Positions 42,621-52,071 of a stretch of 64,000 nucleotides of DNA are shown in pieces (the first letter of the stretch is position 1; every line of letters begins with the position of its first letter). Below the pieces are notes generated by a model that was not told the DNA's origin, did no database searches, and was given only the letters and a program-made list of their open reading frames with translations. Source of the DNA: Kluyvera intermedia (GTDB lineage: Bacteria; Pseudomonadota; Gammaproteobacteria; Enterobacterales; Enterobacteriaceae); NCBI RefSeq assembly GCF_034424175.1, contig NZ_CP139986.1, positions 1,488,001 through 1,552,000 on the forward strand. Reading direction: 5' to 3'. The position numbers and the translations under genes are program-made.

Positions 42621-42652
42621 AAAGGGCAGGGCCGGATGGCTCTGCCCTTTTT
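42621..42652 (+). terminator. terminator after accD
   Basis: AAAGGGCAGGGCC pairs with GGCTCTGCCCTTT (one G-T pair) around GGAT, followed by TT. It lies 7 bp after the accD stop and 35 bp before folC, so it probably partly separates the two. Confidence 0.85.
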
Positions 42653-42686
42653 GCTTCTACTCACCGTTGTTGGACGTTGCGACACC

Positions 42687-43955
42687 ATGGACAAACATCT
42701 TATTCCTCAGGCCACGTCGCCCCTGGCTACGTGGCTTTCTTATCTGGAAAACCTCCACTCAAAAACCATCGATCTTGGCCTGGCGCGTGTCAGTCTGGTC
42801 GCTGAACACCTTGACGTGCTTCAACCAGCGCCATTTGTATTCACCGTGGCGGGCACTAACGGTAAAGGTACGACCTGCCGTACGCTGGAAGCCATCCTGA
42901 TGGCGGCGGGTTATACCGTTGGGGTTTATAGCTCCCCGCATCTGATTCGCTACACCGAGCGCGTACGTGTGCAGGGCGGCGAACTGATTGAAAGTGCGCA
43001 CACCGCCTCTTTTGCGGCGATCGAAGCGGCGCGCGGCGATACGTCGCTGACCTATTTTGAATACGGTACGCTTTCGGCACTGTGGTTGTTTAAACAGGCG
43101 AAAGTGGATGTGGTGATCCTTGAAGTTGGTTTGGGTGGACGCCTGGACGCCACCAACATCGTGGATGCGAATGTTGCGGTGGTGACCAGCATTGCGTTGG
43201 ATCATACCGACTGGCTGGGGCCAGACCGCGAAAGCATTGGCCGCGAAAAAGCAGGCGTGTTCCGTGGTGGACGCCCGGCAATTGTCGGTGAACCTGATAT
43301 GCCGCACACTATCGCCGATGTCGCACGTGAGAAAGCCGCGGTGCTGCGTCAGCGTGATGTTGACTGGCGCTATACGGTTGAGGACGATAGCTGGACGTTC
43401 AGCGACGCTGAAGGCGAATTGCGCGGGCTGCCGTTACCCCAGGTGCCTCAGCCCAATGCGGCAACAGCGCTGGCGGCACTGCGAGCAAGCCAGCTTGCTG
43501 TGAGCGAAGAGGCTATCCGCGAGGGTATCGCTAACGCTCTCCTGCCGGGCCGTTTCCAGATCATCCAACTTGAACCGCGGGTAATCCTGGACGTTGCGCA
43601 CAACCCCCATGCCGCGGCCTACCTTGCCGGGCGTCTCAAATCATTGCCGAAAACCGGGCGAGTACTGGCGGTTATTGGTATGCTGCATGATAAGGATATT
43701 GCCGGTACGTTGGCATGCCTGGATGAAGTGGTCGATAGCTGGTATTGCGCGCCTCTTGAAGGACCGCGCGGTGCGACGGCCCAGCAGCTGCGCGAGCAGC
43801 TGCGTGCGGGAACCCTTTATACCAGCGTTGCGCAAGCATGGCATGCCGCCATGGCTGACGCAGCGCCTGAAGATACGGTGCTGGTGTGTGGATCATTCCA
43901 CACGGTAGCGCATGTGATGGAAGAGTTAGACGCGGGGAGAGCCGGTGGCAAGTAA
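42687..43955 (+). CDS. folC: dihydrofolate synthase / folylpolyglutamate synthase FolC
   Basis: This 422-residue Mur-ligase-family enzyme adds glutamate to dihydropteroate and later to tetrahydrofolate. The ATP-binding loop VAGTNGKGTTCRTLE is near residue 55, the middle domain has ILEVGLGGRLDATN and SIALDHTDWLG, and the C-terminal domain holds VILDVAHNPHAAAYL. ATG 42687 gives the same length as in E. coli; its N-terminus (MDKHLIPQATSP) differs slightly. It overlaps dedD by 11 bases. Confidence 0.96.
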   Translation: MDKHLIPQATSPLATWLSYLENLHSKTIDLGLARVSLVAEHLDVLQPAPFVFTVAGTNGKGTTCRTLEAILMAAGYTVGVYSSPHLIRYTERVRVQGGELIESAHTASFAAIEAARGDTSLTYFEYGTLSALWLFKQAKVDVVILEVGLGGRLDATNIVDANVAVVTSIALDHTDWLGPDRESIGREKAGVFRGGRPAIVGEPDMPHTIADVAREKAAVLRQRDVDWRYTVEDDSWTFSDAEGELRGLPLPQVPQPNAATALAALRASQLAVSEEAIREGIANALLPGRFQIIQLEPRVILDVAHNPHAAAYLAGRLKSLPKTGRVLAVIGMLHDKDIAGTLACLDEVVDSWYCAPLEGPRGATAQQLREQLRAGTLYTSVAQAWHAAMADAAPEDTVLVCGSFHTVAHVMEELDAGRAGGK

Positions 43956-44619
43956 GTTTCAAAACCGTCTTGTTGGGACGATAGTATTGGTTGCGCTGGG
44001 CGTTATTGTGCTGCCAGGGCTGCTTGACGGGCAAAAAAAACATTATCAGGATGAATTTGCTGCGATTCCACTGGTGCCAAAACCGGGTGACCGCGACGAG
44101 CCTGATATGCTGCCTACAGCGACTCAGGCTCTGCCAGCGCAGCCGCCTGAGGGGGCTGCCGAAGAGGTGAGAGCGGGGGATGCTGCGGCACCTTCACTGG
44201 ACTCCAGCCGACTGGCAGTCAATGGCAATGGCGATCTGGAACAGATCCCACCTGCTGCGGAGCTACCAAAACCGAAGCCGGTCGAAAAGCCGAAGCCTAA
44301 ACCACAGCCGGTTACCGAACCTACCGTAACTGCGCCGCCACCGAAACCAGCCGCGGAAGATAAGCCCGCGCCGGTAGGTAAAGCCTATGTCGTGCAGCTT
44401 GGCGCGTTGAAGAATGCCGATAAGGTGAACGAAATTGTCGCCAGCCTTCGCGGTGCAGGCTACCGTGCTTACACGTCGCCTTCGACGCCAGTTCAGGGTA
44501 AAATTACCCGAATTCTGGTAGGGCCAGATGCCTCGAAAGATAAGCTGAAAGGTTCGCTTGGCGAGCTGAAACAGTTGTCGGGGTTAAGTGGCGTAGTGAT
44601 GGGATACACGCCGAACTAG
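43945..44619 (+). CDS. dedD: SPOR-domain cell-division protein DedD
   Basis: This 224-residue bitopic inner-membrane protein localises to the division septum. It has one membrane helix (about residues 9-27, LVGTIVLVALGVIVLPGL), a long periplasmic Pro/Lys/Ala-rich linker (about 75-145), and a C-terminal SPOR domain (about 148-224, AYVVQLGALKNADKVNEIV) that binds denuded glycan. GTG 43945 lies within the folC end and gives the family N-terminus (MASKFQNR). It is followed by a 62-bp tandem repeat array. Confidence 0.95.
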   Translation: MASKFQNRLVGTIVLVALGVIVLPGLLDGQKKHYQDEFAAIPLVPKPGDRDEPDMLPTATQALPAQPPEGAAEEVRAGDAAAPSLDSSRLAVNGNGDLEQIPPAAELPKPKPVEKPKPKPQPVTEPTVTAPPPKPAAEDKPAPVGKAYVVQLGALKNADKVNEIVASLRGAGYRAYTSPSTPVQGKITRILVGPDASKDKLKGSLGELKQLSGLSGVVMGYTPN

Positions 44620-44632
44620 GGCGAAGGTTTTT

Positions 44633-44992
44633 CCCCTCACCCCGGCCCTCTCCCCAGAGGGGCGAGGGAGAAAGTCGGAGCCGGATTTATCAACGGCTCT
44701 CTACGGTCGCTCTCCCCAGAGGGGCGAGGGAGAAAGTCGGTGCCGGATTTATCAACGGCTCTCTACGGTCGCTCTCCCCAGAAGGGCGAGGGAGAAAGTC
44801 AGAGCTGGATTTATCAACGGCTCTCTACGGTCGCTCTCCCCAGAGGGGCGAGGGAGAAAGTCGGTGCCGGACTTAACAACGGCTCTCAGCGGTCGCTCTC
44901 CCTATAGGGGCGAGAGTGAAAGCCGGTACCGAACTTATCAACGGCTCTCTACGGTTCCCTCTCCCCTGCGGGGAGAGGGCTAGGGTGAGGGG
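44633..44992. repeat. 62-bp tandem hairpin repeat array with inverted-repeat ends
   Basis: Units beginning CTCTCCCC start at 44648, 44710, 44772, 44834, 44896 and 44959, giving five units of 62-63 bp and a partial sixth. Each carries the hairpin CTCTCCCCAGAGGGGCGAG, then a spacer with ATTTATCAACGGCTCTCTAC. The first units are nearly identical and the fifth is the most diverged. The array is framed by CCCCTCACCCCGGCCCTCTC and its near-inverse GAGAGGGCTAGGGTGAGGGG (21 of 23 pairs match over the full arms). No frame in it looks coding. It fills most of the 533-bp dedD-cvpA gap. Confidence 0.9.
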
Positions 44993-45081
44993 TCTGGACA
45001 ACGCTGAAAACGACCAAAAAACGATGGCGTTGAATATTTTTTCAGCGCCATTTTTTATTTATGCCAGGGAAGGAAATCCCT

Positions 45082-45097
45082 ACGCAAACGTTTTCTT
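45082..45097 (+). promoter_or_regulatory. PurR operator of cvpA-purF
   Basis: ACGCAAACGTTTTCTT matches the PurR consensus ACGCAAACGTTTNCNT fully. It lies 55 bp before cvpA and overlaps the likely promoter (TTAGAAT as -10 box at 45105-45111), as in the E. coli cvpA-purF operon. Purine-dependent repression is expected. Confidence 0.93.
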
Positions 45098-45152
45098 TTT
45101 CTGTTAGAATGCGCCCGAACTGGATGACAGGGCGTAAAATCGTGGGACATTT

Positions 45153-45641
45153 ATGGTCTGGATTGATTATGCCATTATCGCGGTACTGGGCTTTTCTTGC
45201 TTAGTGAGCCTTATCCGCGGCTTCGTTCGTGAAGCGTTATCGTTGGTAACCTGGGGCTGTGCCTTCTATGTTGCCAGCCATTACTACACGGAACTGTCTG
45301 TCTGGTTTACGGGCTTTGAAGATGAACGAGTTCGAAATGGGATTGCTATTGCGGCGCTGTTTATCGTGACGCTCATCGTTGGTGCTATCGTGAACTATGT
45401 GATAGGCCAACTGGTGGAAAAAACCGGTCTGTCGGGTACAGACAGGGTATTGGGGATCTGCTTCGGCGCTTTACGTGGGGTGCTGATTATCGCCGCTATC
45501 TTGTTTTTCCTCGACACTTTTACCGGAATGGCGAAAAGCGATGACTGGCTACACTCGCAGTTTATTCCCTATTTCTCACCCGTCATCAGATGGTTTTTTG
45601 ACTACCTGCAAAGCTCGTCAAGTTTCTTGCCCAAGGTATAA
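45153..45641 (+). CDS. cvpA: colicin V production membrane protein CvpA
   Basis: This 162-residue inner-membrane protein has four hydrophobic helices (for example IDYAIIAVLGFSCLVSLIRG) and the family's FVREALSLVTWG motif. It is needed for colicin V production in E. coli and affects envelope stress and purine-operon strains, but its molecular role is unsettled. It is the first gene of the PurR-controlled cvpA-purF operon; purF starts 33 bp later. GGGACA precedes the ATG. Confidence 0.95.
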   Translation: MVWIDYAIIAVLGFSCLVSLIRGFVREALSLVTWGCAFYVASHYYTELSVWFTGFEDERVRNGIAIAALFIVTLIVGAIVNYVIGQLVEKTGLSGTDRVLGICFGALRGVLIIAAILFFLDTFTGMAKSDDWLHSQFIPYFSPVIRWFFDYLQSSSSFLPKV

Positions 45642-45674
45642 ACCTTGGGTCGTTGCTGAACGAGGAAAAGACGT

Positions 45675-47192
45675 ATGTGCGGTATTGTCGGTATCGCCGG
45701 TGTCATGCCGGTTAACCAGTCGATTTATGATGCGCTAACGGTGCTTCAGCACCGTGGTCAGGATGCCGCTGGCATCATCACCATTGATGCCAACAACTGC
45801 TTCCGGTTGCGTAAGGCGAACGGCCTGGTCAGCGATGTCTTTGAAGCTCGCCACATGCAACGTATGCAGGGCAACATGGGTATTGGCCATGTGCGTTATC
45901 CAACAGCGGGCAGCTCCAGTGCTTCTGAAGCTCAGCCTTTCTACGTCAACTCCCCGTACGGTATTACGCTTGCGCACAACGGCAATCTGACCAATGCGCA
46001 TGAGTTACGTCAAAAGCTGTTTGAAGAAAAACGCCGTCACATCAACACCACTTCCGATTCTGAAATCCTGCTCAATATCTTTGCCAGCGAGCTGGATAAC
46101 TTCCGTCACTATCCGCTGGAAGCCGATAACATTTTCGCCGCGATCGCAGCAACCAATCGCCAGATCCGCGGTGCCTATGCCTGCGTGGCGATGATTATCG
46201 GCCACGGTATGGTTGCTTTCCGCGACCCTAACGGTATCCGCCCGCTGGTGCTGGGCAAGCGTGATATTGGCGATGGTCGTACCGAATATATGGTGGCCTC
46301 CGAAAGCGTAGCGCTGGATACGTTGGGCTTCGAATTCTTGCGTGATGTCGCGCCTGGCGAAGCTATCTACATTACTGAGAAAGGGCAGCTGTTTACCCGT
46401 CAGTGTGCCGATAACCCAGTCAGTAACCCGTGCCTGTTCGAATACGTCTACTTTGCGCGTCCGGACTCCTTTATCGACAAAATTTCCGTCTACAGCGCCC
46501 GCGTTAATATGGGCACCAAGCTTGGCGAGAAAATTGCGCGTGAATGGGAAGATCTCGACATCGACGTGGTGATTCCTATTCCGGAAACCTCTTGCGATAT
46601 CGCCCTGGAAATCGCCCGCATTCTGGATAAACCGTACCGCCAGGGGTTTGTGAAAAACCGCTACGTTGGCCGTACCTTTATCATGCCGGGTCAGCAGCTG
46701 CGTCGTAAATCTGTACGCCGTAAGCTCAACGCTAACCGCGCTGAGTTCCGCGATAAGAACGTGTTGCTGGTGGACGATTCCATTGTGCGTGGCACCACCT
46801 CCGAACAGATTATCGAAATGGCGCGTGAAGCCGGTGCGAAGAAAGTGTACCTGGCCTCAGCGGCTCCGGAAATTCGCTTCCCGAACGTCTACGGTATCGA
46901 TATGCCAACCGCCACCGAGCTTATCGCTCACGGGCGTGAAGTGGATGAGATTCGCCAGATCATCGGCGCAGACGGTCTTATCTTCCAGGATCTCAACGAT
47001 CTGATTGAAGCGGTACGTGCGGAGAACCCCGATATTCAGCAGTTTGAATGTTCAGTGTTTAATGGCGTGTATGTGACCAAAGATGTTGACCAGGCTTATC
47101 TTGATTTCCTCGACTCACTGCGCAATGACGACGCCAAAGCCGTTCAATTGCTCAATGAAGTTGAAAGTTTAGAGATGCATAACGAAGGGTGA
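45675..47192 (+). CDS. purF: amidophosphoribosyltransferase PurF
   Basis: This 505-residue enzyme makes phosphoribosylamine from PRPP and glutamine, the first step of purine synthesis. Cys2 ([10 protein letters not shown]) becomes the N-terminal nucleophile of the glutaminase domain (about 1-235); the phosphoribosyltransferase domain carries the PRPP loop [16 protein letters not shown] near residue 370. The ATG follows GAGGAAAAG. A REP pair follows the gene and marks the edge of the accessory sugar locus. Confidence 0.98.
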   Translation: MCGIVGIAGVMPVNQSIYDALTVLQHRGQDAAGIITIDANNCFRLRKANGLVSDVFEARHMQRMQGNMGIGHVRYPTAGSSSASEAQPFYVNSPYGITLAHNGNLTNAHELRQKLFEEKRRHINTTSDSEILLNIFASELDNFRHYPLEADNIFAAIAATNRQIRGAYACVAMIIGHGMVAFRDPNGIRPLVLGKRDIGDGRTEYMVASESVALDTLGFEFLRDVAPGEAIYITEKGQLFTRQCADNPVSNPCLFEYVYFARPDSFIDKISVYSARVNMGTKLGEKIAREWEDLDIDVVIPIPETSCDIALEIARILDKPYRQGFVKNRYVGRTFIMPGQQLRRKSVRRKLNANRAEFRDKNVLLVDDSIVRGTTSEQIIEMAREAGAKKVYLASAAPEIRFPNVYGIDMPTATELIAHGREVDEIRQIIGADGLIFQDLNDLIEAVRAENPDIQQFECSVFNGVYVTKDVDQAYLDFLDSLRNDDAKAVQLLNEVESLEMHNEG

Positions 47193-47202
47193 GTCAAGGC
47201 AT

Positions 47203-47284
47203 GCCGGATGGCGACGCTTTGCGTCTTATCCGGCCTACGTTCCACTCGCTTTGTAGGCCGGATAAGGCGTAGCCGCCATCCGGC
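47203..47284. repeat. BIME (two opposed REP units)
   Basis: GCCGGATGGCGACGCTTTGC and CTTATCCGGCCTAC form the first REP unit; GTAGGCCGGATAAGGCG and GCCGCCATCCGGC form the second, inverted. It lies 10 bp after purF and 7 bp before the stop of the opposing GH127 gene, i.e. exactly at the junction of backbone and accessory locus. Confidence 0.92.
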
Positions 47285-47290
47285 TTTTTA

Positions 47291-49258
47291 TTACACCTCG
47301 TCCATCCAAATCCGCATTTCGCCTTCTACCCGGTTGGCCCAGCTAAACCACGGAATAAAGGTTAAGGTCTGTTTTTCGACCGACGTCTGACGATTATCGA
47401 AGCTGTACAACGGTTTCTCGCCCTCAGCGGTCAGCACGCGTTGCCCCTGTGCTTGCAGCAATATTTTGCCCTTGAGCACGCCCGTGCCCTGAATTTCCCG
47501 CAGCTCGCTTGTTTTTGGCAGCGACAGGTTATGCAGTTCGGTGCCGTTATCCGCTTCTTCCAGACAATACACCAGCGGCCCACGCTGAATAGCGACTTTG
47601 CCCGCCGCATGACGCACCAGTGGGTTAGCATAGACGCGGCGAATGGTCATAGGCAGATTGAGGGTAATGATGTCTCCAGCTTGCCACTGACGGTGCAGAT
47701 GCAGGTAGCCCTTGATAATCTTACCCTGCGCTATTTCCCCATTTACCTGCACGCATGGTGCCTCACACCATTCAGGCAAGCGTAACGCCAGCGTGTGGCT
47801 GACTGCCTGCGGTTGGATGATGGTGAGAGTAACCCGTTCATCCCACGGATAGTTGCCGGAAATGTTTAGCGCCAGCGTCTGCCCGTTAACCGTAAATTGT
47901 GCCTCGCTCCCGGCGTAGAAGTTGATAAACAGTGCGTCCGGGCGTGGGGTGAAAATGTAGTGACCAATAGCAACCAGGGTGCGGGCAATATTTGGCGGGC
48001 AGCAGGCGCAGCCGAACCAGCGCTGACGAACCGGTTTGATATGGTCGTAAATATGGTTGTGTGGAATGCTTTTTGGGTGCGTTTCCAGCGGGTTAACGTA
48101 GAAGAAATGTTTACCGTCCAGCGCCATCCCGCCGAGCACCGTGTTATAAAACGCACGTTCCATCACGTCCGCATAGTGGGCATCGCCCTCCATCTCCAGC
48201 ATCCGGCGGGCAAACATCATCAGGCCGATGGACGCGCAGCTTTCGCCGTAGGCGGTATCGTTGGGCAGATCGTAGTCGCTGGTAAACGCTTCACCAATGC
48301 CTTGTGAGCCAATGCCGCCGGTGATGTACATCCGACGCTGAACCATATTGTTCCAGATGCGCAGGCAGGTCTGACGCTTCTCCTCGTCGCGCGTCATGCG
48401 CGCAATATGCGCAAGCCCGGTCATCAGGTACACCGAACGCACCGCGTGACCCACGGCTTCGCTCTGCTCAGAGAGCGGCTTGTGTGCATGGGTGTATGTC
48501 TTGTCTTTGATCATTCCCGGCCAGGCGTCGCCCCATCCGATCCAGTGCCGGGTGCCGCCGCGTTTTGCTGACTCGATATCGTAATAGTACGGTTGTTTGC
48601 CACGTTCCTCGACGAAGTAACAGGCCAGCGCCTGGTAGCGCGGTTCCTGGGTCACTTCGAATAAACGCATCAATGCTAGCTCAATTTCTGGATGCCCCGG
48701 ATAGCCATGCAGTTGGCCTTCGTTCGGGCCGAATACGCTATCAATGTAATCGGCAAAGCGGCAGGAGATCTCAAGCAAGCGGCGTTTGCCAGTGGCGTTA
48801 AAGAATGCCACTGCTGCTTCAAATAGATGCCCGGCACAGTAAAGTTCGTGGCACTCGGCGAGGTTGCTCCAGCGTAACTCAGGCTCTTTAACGGTGTACC
48901 AGGTGTTGAGATAGCCATCTTCACACTGCGCCTGGGCCAGCAGTTCAATCACCTCATCAGCGGTTTTTTCAAGCGCGGCATCGGGCTTCTGGCTTAAAGA
49001 CCAGGCCACCGCTTCCAGCCATTTAGTGACGTCACTATCCTGGAAGACCATGCCGTAAAACTCACCTTGCTCAAGGCCTGCGGCGATACGGTAGTTAGCC
49101 AGCGCGTGGCTGGGTTCTGCCTCGGCAATGTTGTCGTTTAACGCTTCCCACTGGTATGGGATCACCACGTCACGGATCAGGCGCTGGTATTCACCCAAAA
49201 AGGGGTCGGTAATGGTGATGTTGTTTAAATCAGCTTCAATCACATCAGACTGCATCAT
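47291..49258 (-). CDS. GH127 beta-L-arabinofuranosidase
   Basis: This 655-residue protein is a glycoside hydrolase family 127 (formerly DUF1680) member resembling Bifidobacterium HypBA1, which removes beta-L-arabinofuranose from glycans using a zinc-bound cysteine nucleophile. Key residues are visible: E323 in GIGEAFTSDYDLPND, E339 and C341 in AYGESCASIG, and C419-C420 in WFGCACCPPNIAR. An (alpha/alpha)6 core is followed by beta-sandwich regions. There is no signal peptide, so it acts in the cytoplasm on imported oligosaccharide. A GAGG precedes the ATG. It follows the sugar symporter gene by 7 bp, hence one operon. Confidence 0.88.
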   Translation of the reverse strand: MMQSDVIEADLNNITITDPFLGEYQRLIRDVVIPYQWEALNDNIAEAEPSHALANYRIAAGLEQGEFYGMVFQDSDVTKWLEAVAWSLSQKPDAALEKTADEVIELLAQAQCEDGYLNTWYTVKEPELRWSNLAECHELYCAGHLFEAAVAFFNATGKRRLLEISCRFADYIDSVFGPNEGQLHGYPGHPEIELALMRLFEVTQEPRYQALACYFVEERGKQPYYYDIESAKRGGTRHWIGWGDAWPGMIKDKTYTHAHKPLSEQSEAVGHAVRSVYLMTGLAHIARMTRDEEKRQTCLRIWNNMVQRRMYITGGIGSQGIGEAFTSDYDLPNDTAYGESCASIGLMMFARRMLEMEGDAHYADVMERAFYNTVLGGMALDGKHFFYVNPLETHPKSIPHNHIYDHIKPVRQRWFGCACCPPNIARTLVAIGHYIFTPRPDALFINFYAGSEAQFTVNGQTLALNISGNYPWDERVTLTIIQPQAVSHTLALRLPEWCEAPCVQVNGEIAQGKIIKGYLHLHRQWQAGDIITLNLPMTIRRVYANPLVRHAAGKVAIQRGPLVYCLEEADNGTELHNLSLPKTSELREIQGTGVLKGKILLQAQGQRVLTAEGEKPLYSFDNRQTSVEKQTLTFIPWFSWANRVEGEMRIWMDEV

Positions 49259-49265
49259 AGTTACC

Positions 49266-50669
49266 TCAAGAAATGTGTGAATGTCGTTGGTGAAGATCGG
49301 AGGAAATACGTTCCATCATTGGCCCATTCAGGCGGCATTTAAGCAGGCACAACGCCAGTGCCAGGTGGAATAGGGCGGGGACGATGCTTTGTATCAACGT
49401 GATGCCCGAAAGCGAGGCCGCGGTCTGGTTTTCCAACCCCGGTTGATAGGCCACCATGATCAGCAGAATACTGATGATGCCACCGGAGGAGGCCCACGAC
49501 AGCTTGATGAAAAACAGGTTGAAGGCGAAGTTCATCCCGGTTGAGCGCACGCCGTTTTTCCACTCACCGTAGTCATCGGCAAACGCCATGATCGAAAAGT
49601 GCAGCGGCAGGGTGAATCCAAGGATCACGCTATTAAGCGCAATGCAGCCCAACCACAGCATGCGGTATTGCGGCCCGGTTGGCAGGAACCACATCGCGAT
49701 GCCAAACACCACCAGAATGAGGTTGGTGTAGTAATACAGGCGCACCATATCGAAACGGCGTGAAAGCGGATTTACAATCATGGCACCGGCAATACCGGCG
49801 ATGGTCAGTACGCCGAAGAACAGCGACATATACCCGGCTCCGCCTTCCAGCACGTAGGAAATAAAGTACATATAGCCACCGCCGCGAATACACAGAATAT
49901 TCACCAGCAGGAACGACATCACCAGCATCATCAGCAACTGATCGTTTTTACGCAGCCCAGCAAGGTGCTGGCGGATCGTAAAATTACCCACCACCGACAG
50001 CGGTACGCGTTCTTTGACCCAGAAGAAGCACAGTAAAAACATCACCACGCCAATACCACACAGCACGGCAACCCCGTACTGGTAGCCTTTCGCCAGATTA
50101 CCGTGGCCGAAGAACTCAACCATCCACGGTAATCCTACAGACACCAGGAACCCCGCAATGCCGCTTAATACAAAGCGCCAGGACTGGCAGGACATCACCT
50201 GATCGGGGCGATTGGTGACGGCATTAATCAGCGCACAGTAAGGGACGTTGTTAGCGGTATAGCCGAGAGATAGCAGGAAATAGGTGCCGAATGCCCAGGC
50301 GATTTTCATGTTGGGGCTGATATCCGGGACGGTGAACGTCAGGATACCGATAATGCCCAACGGCAGCGCAGTCCACAGCTGCCACGGGCGGAATCGCCCC
50401 CAGCGGCTGCGGGTTCGGTCAGCCAAAATGCCCATGACGGGATCGGAGACGGCATCGAAAATACGTAGAACAAAAAACATGATGCCGACAATCGCGGGGC
50501 TTAAGCCGAAAACGTCGGTATAGAAAAACAGTAAAAAACCACTGATCAAATCGGAGATGCAATGCCCGCCGGCATCGCCAAATCCATAGCCTATCTTTTC
50601 GCGGGTAGAAAGCTTCTCCCCCGCATCAACTGTCTTTACATCAGTATCCAGGTTATCAGCAATTGTCAT
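49266..50669 (-). CDS. GPH-family cation:glycoside symporter
   Basis: This 467-residue membrane transporter has 12 hydrophobic segments and the GPH (melibiose carrier/YicJ) family features: [20 protein letters not shown] at the N-terminus, [17 protein letters not shown] between helices 2 and 3, and NNVPYCALI. It probably imports an arabinose-containing oligosaccharide with Na+ or H+ for the downstream GH127 enzyme; the exact substrate is inferred from context only. ATG 50669 is used because GAGG lies seven bases upstream; a TTG two codons earlier is less likely. Confidence 0.85.
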   Translation of the reverse strand: MTIADNLDTDVKTVDAGEKLSTREKIGYGFGDAGGHCISDLISGFLLFFYTDVFGLSPAIVGIMFFVLRIFDAVSDPVMGILADRTRSRWGRFRPWQLWTALPLGIIGILTFTVPDISPNMKIAWAFGTYFLLSLGYTANNVPYCALINAVTNRPDQVMSCQSWRFVLSGIAGFLVSVGLPWMVEFFGHGNLAKGYQYGVAVLCGIGVVMFLLCFFWVKERVPLSVVGNFTIRQHLAGLRKNDQLLMMLVMSFLLVNILCIRGGGYMYFISYVLEGGAGYMSLFFGVLTIAGIAGAMIVNPLSRRFDMVRLYYYTNLILVVFGIAMWFLPTGPQYRMLWLGCIALNSVILGFTLPLHFSIMAFADDYGEWKNGVRSTGMNFAFNLFFIKLSWASSGGIISILLIMVAYQPGLENQTAASLSGITLIQSIVPALFHLALALCLLKCRLNGPMMERISSDLHQRHSHIS

Positions 50670-50675
50670 AACCAA

Positions 50676-51016
50676 TCCTCGAACAGGGTGTGATGATTTA
50701 AAAAGTCATTACGGCGTATCTCTGACGGTTTTTAGTAAATATCTAACGGCGCCGAGCATAGAACCTGGGAGGGGGCGTGGTATACAGGAGGTGTTTGAAA
50801 GGGTGAAATTGATCTTATTTTTACTAGAAATAAATCTTAAAGAGTGATCCTTATCGCAATTGACCGTGTAATCTATGCTTGTTGAGGGTGAAATGTGATT
50901 TGGAGCTTGTTTTTAATAAACTGTTTAGTAAAAATTAATGCTTCAGTTATTCGTATTCATCCACTGCATGATATTCTCTGATGGACGTTGTGGTTAATCG
51001 CCGGAAAATAAATGAA
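50676..51016. promoter_or_regulatory. divergent control region of the arabinoside locus
   Basis: This 341-bp AT-rich gap separates the symporter gene from the LacI-family gene. A short motif recurs: TTTAGTAAATA at 50731-50741, TTTAGTAAAAA at 50924-50934, and TTTTTACTAG (inverse TAGTAAAAA form) at 50818-50827. These could be operators of the LacI-type regulator, and TGTGA at 50895 could be half of a CRP site; both are weak suggestions. No gene is seen. Confidence 0.4.
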
Positions 51017-52030
51017 ATGGTTAAGAAAACTCGAATCAAAGATATCGCTGTAGCCAGCGGCGTATCTATTGCTGCGGTGTCACGAGCCTTGAAAGGGCAG
51101 CCAGGATTAAGCGACGAAACGCGCCAGCGTATTGTGTCGATTGCGCAGGCACAGGGATATGACTTTAGTCGTTTACGTAATGGGCGTATCAAGCGTCTGC
51201 TGTTTCTGTTGCATCGCGAACATAACATTGCCAGCGCGCTGCCATTTTATTCCACGGTGATGCTGGGCGTAGCAGATGCCTGTCGGGAACATGAAGTGGC
51301 GATGAGTTTTCAACCCATTGGCCCGGATGATGTTGTGGCTGAACTGATAAACTTGCATCAGCCGGACGCGTTAATTTGTGCGGGCTATCTGGAGCCCGAA
51401 GTATTGGCGGAGCTGCGCTTAACGACATTACCGGTGGCGCTGGTCGATTTGTGGGCGGCTGACTTTCCGTGTGTCAATCCGGATAATTACCATGGCGGTT
51501 TTGTGGCGACGCGCCATCTGCTGGAGCAGGGCAGAACGCGTATCGCGTTTCTTGGCACCTCGCAACGTCACTACAGTATTCGTCAGCGCGTCGAGGGCTA
51601 CCAGCAGGCTTTGTTTGATGCCGGACTGACGCTGCCTGCGGAGTACCGTATTGAAGTCCCGCCAGTGAAAGATATTGAGCATGCGCTGGTGGATGGCATG
51701 ACCCGACTGCTGGCGCTCCCCGAGCCTCCTGATGCTATCTTTGCGTACAACGATGTGGCGGCGCTGGTGGCAATGCGCGAATGCGCTCGCCGTGGTATTC
51801 GCGTACCGGAGGAGATTGCGGTTGTCGGTTTTGATGATATTGACGCCGCCGCGTGGGCGCATCCCCCGCTTTCAACGGTGGCGGTCGATAAGCGCGAGCT
51901 CGGACGTGACGCTTTCCAGTTGTTGATGAATGATGAGAGTGAAAGGAGCTTGCTATTACCGGTACGTCTGGTGGCACGTGAAAGTTCGGTCACCGACAGT
52001 CACGCATCACGGTTGCGTCTGGCGCCGTAA
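51017..52030 (+). CDS. LacI-family transcriptional regulator
   Basis: This 338-residue repressor-type protein has an N-terminal LacI helix-turn-helix (TRIKDIAVASGVSIAAVSRA, about residues 4-24, with hinge region to about 60) and a periplasmic-binding-protein-like ligand domain (FDDIDAAAWAHPPLSTV near the C-terminus is typical). It should control the adjacent symporter and GH127 genes in response to an arabinose-containing sugar. ATG 51017 places the HTH at the usual distance from the N-terminus; the frame opens 12 codons earlier and no start has a strong ribosome site. Confidence 0.85.
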   Translation: MVKKTRIKDIAVASGVSIAAVSRALKGQPGLSDETRQRIVSIAQAQGYDFSRLRNGRIKRLLFLLHREHNIASALPFYSTVMLGVADACREHEVAMSFQPIGPDDVVAELINLHQPDALICAGYLEPEVLAELRLTTLPVALVDLWAADFPCVNPDNYHGGFVATRHLLEQGRTRIAFLGTSQRHYSIRQRVEGYQQALFDAGLTLPAEYRIEVPPVKDIEHALVDGMTRLLALPEPPDAIFAYNDVAALVAMRECARRGIRVPEEIAVVGFDDIDAAAWAHPPLSTVAVDKRELGRDAFQLLMNDESERSLLLPVRLVARESSVTDSHASRLRLAP

Positions 52031-52071
52031 TCCGGCAAAGTTTGCACCATTATGGAAACAGGGCGGTTTGT

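Noticed and set aside
42759..43307. A 182-codon frame on the - strand.
   Set aside because: It is antisense to folC and has no conserved features.
44633..44992. The 62-bp periodic array was considered as a CRISPR array.
   Set aside because: Units are contiguous and nearly identical along their whole length, with no unique spacers and no cas genes nearby.
44916..45107. A 63-codon frame across the end of the tandem array and the cvpA promoter.
   Set aside because: It runs through non-coding repeats and the PurR operator and has no ribosome site.
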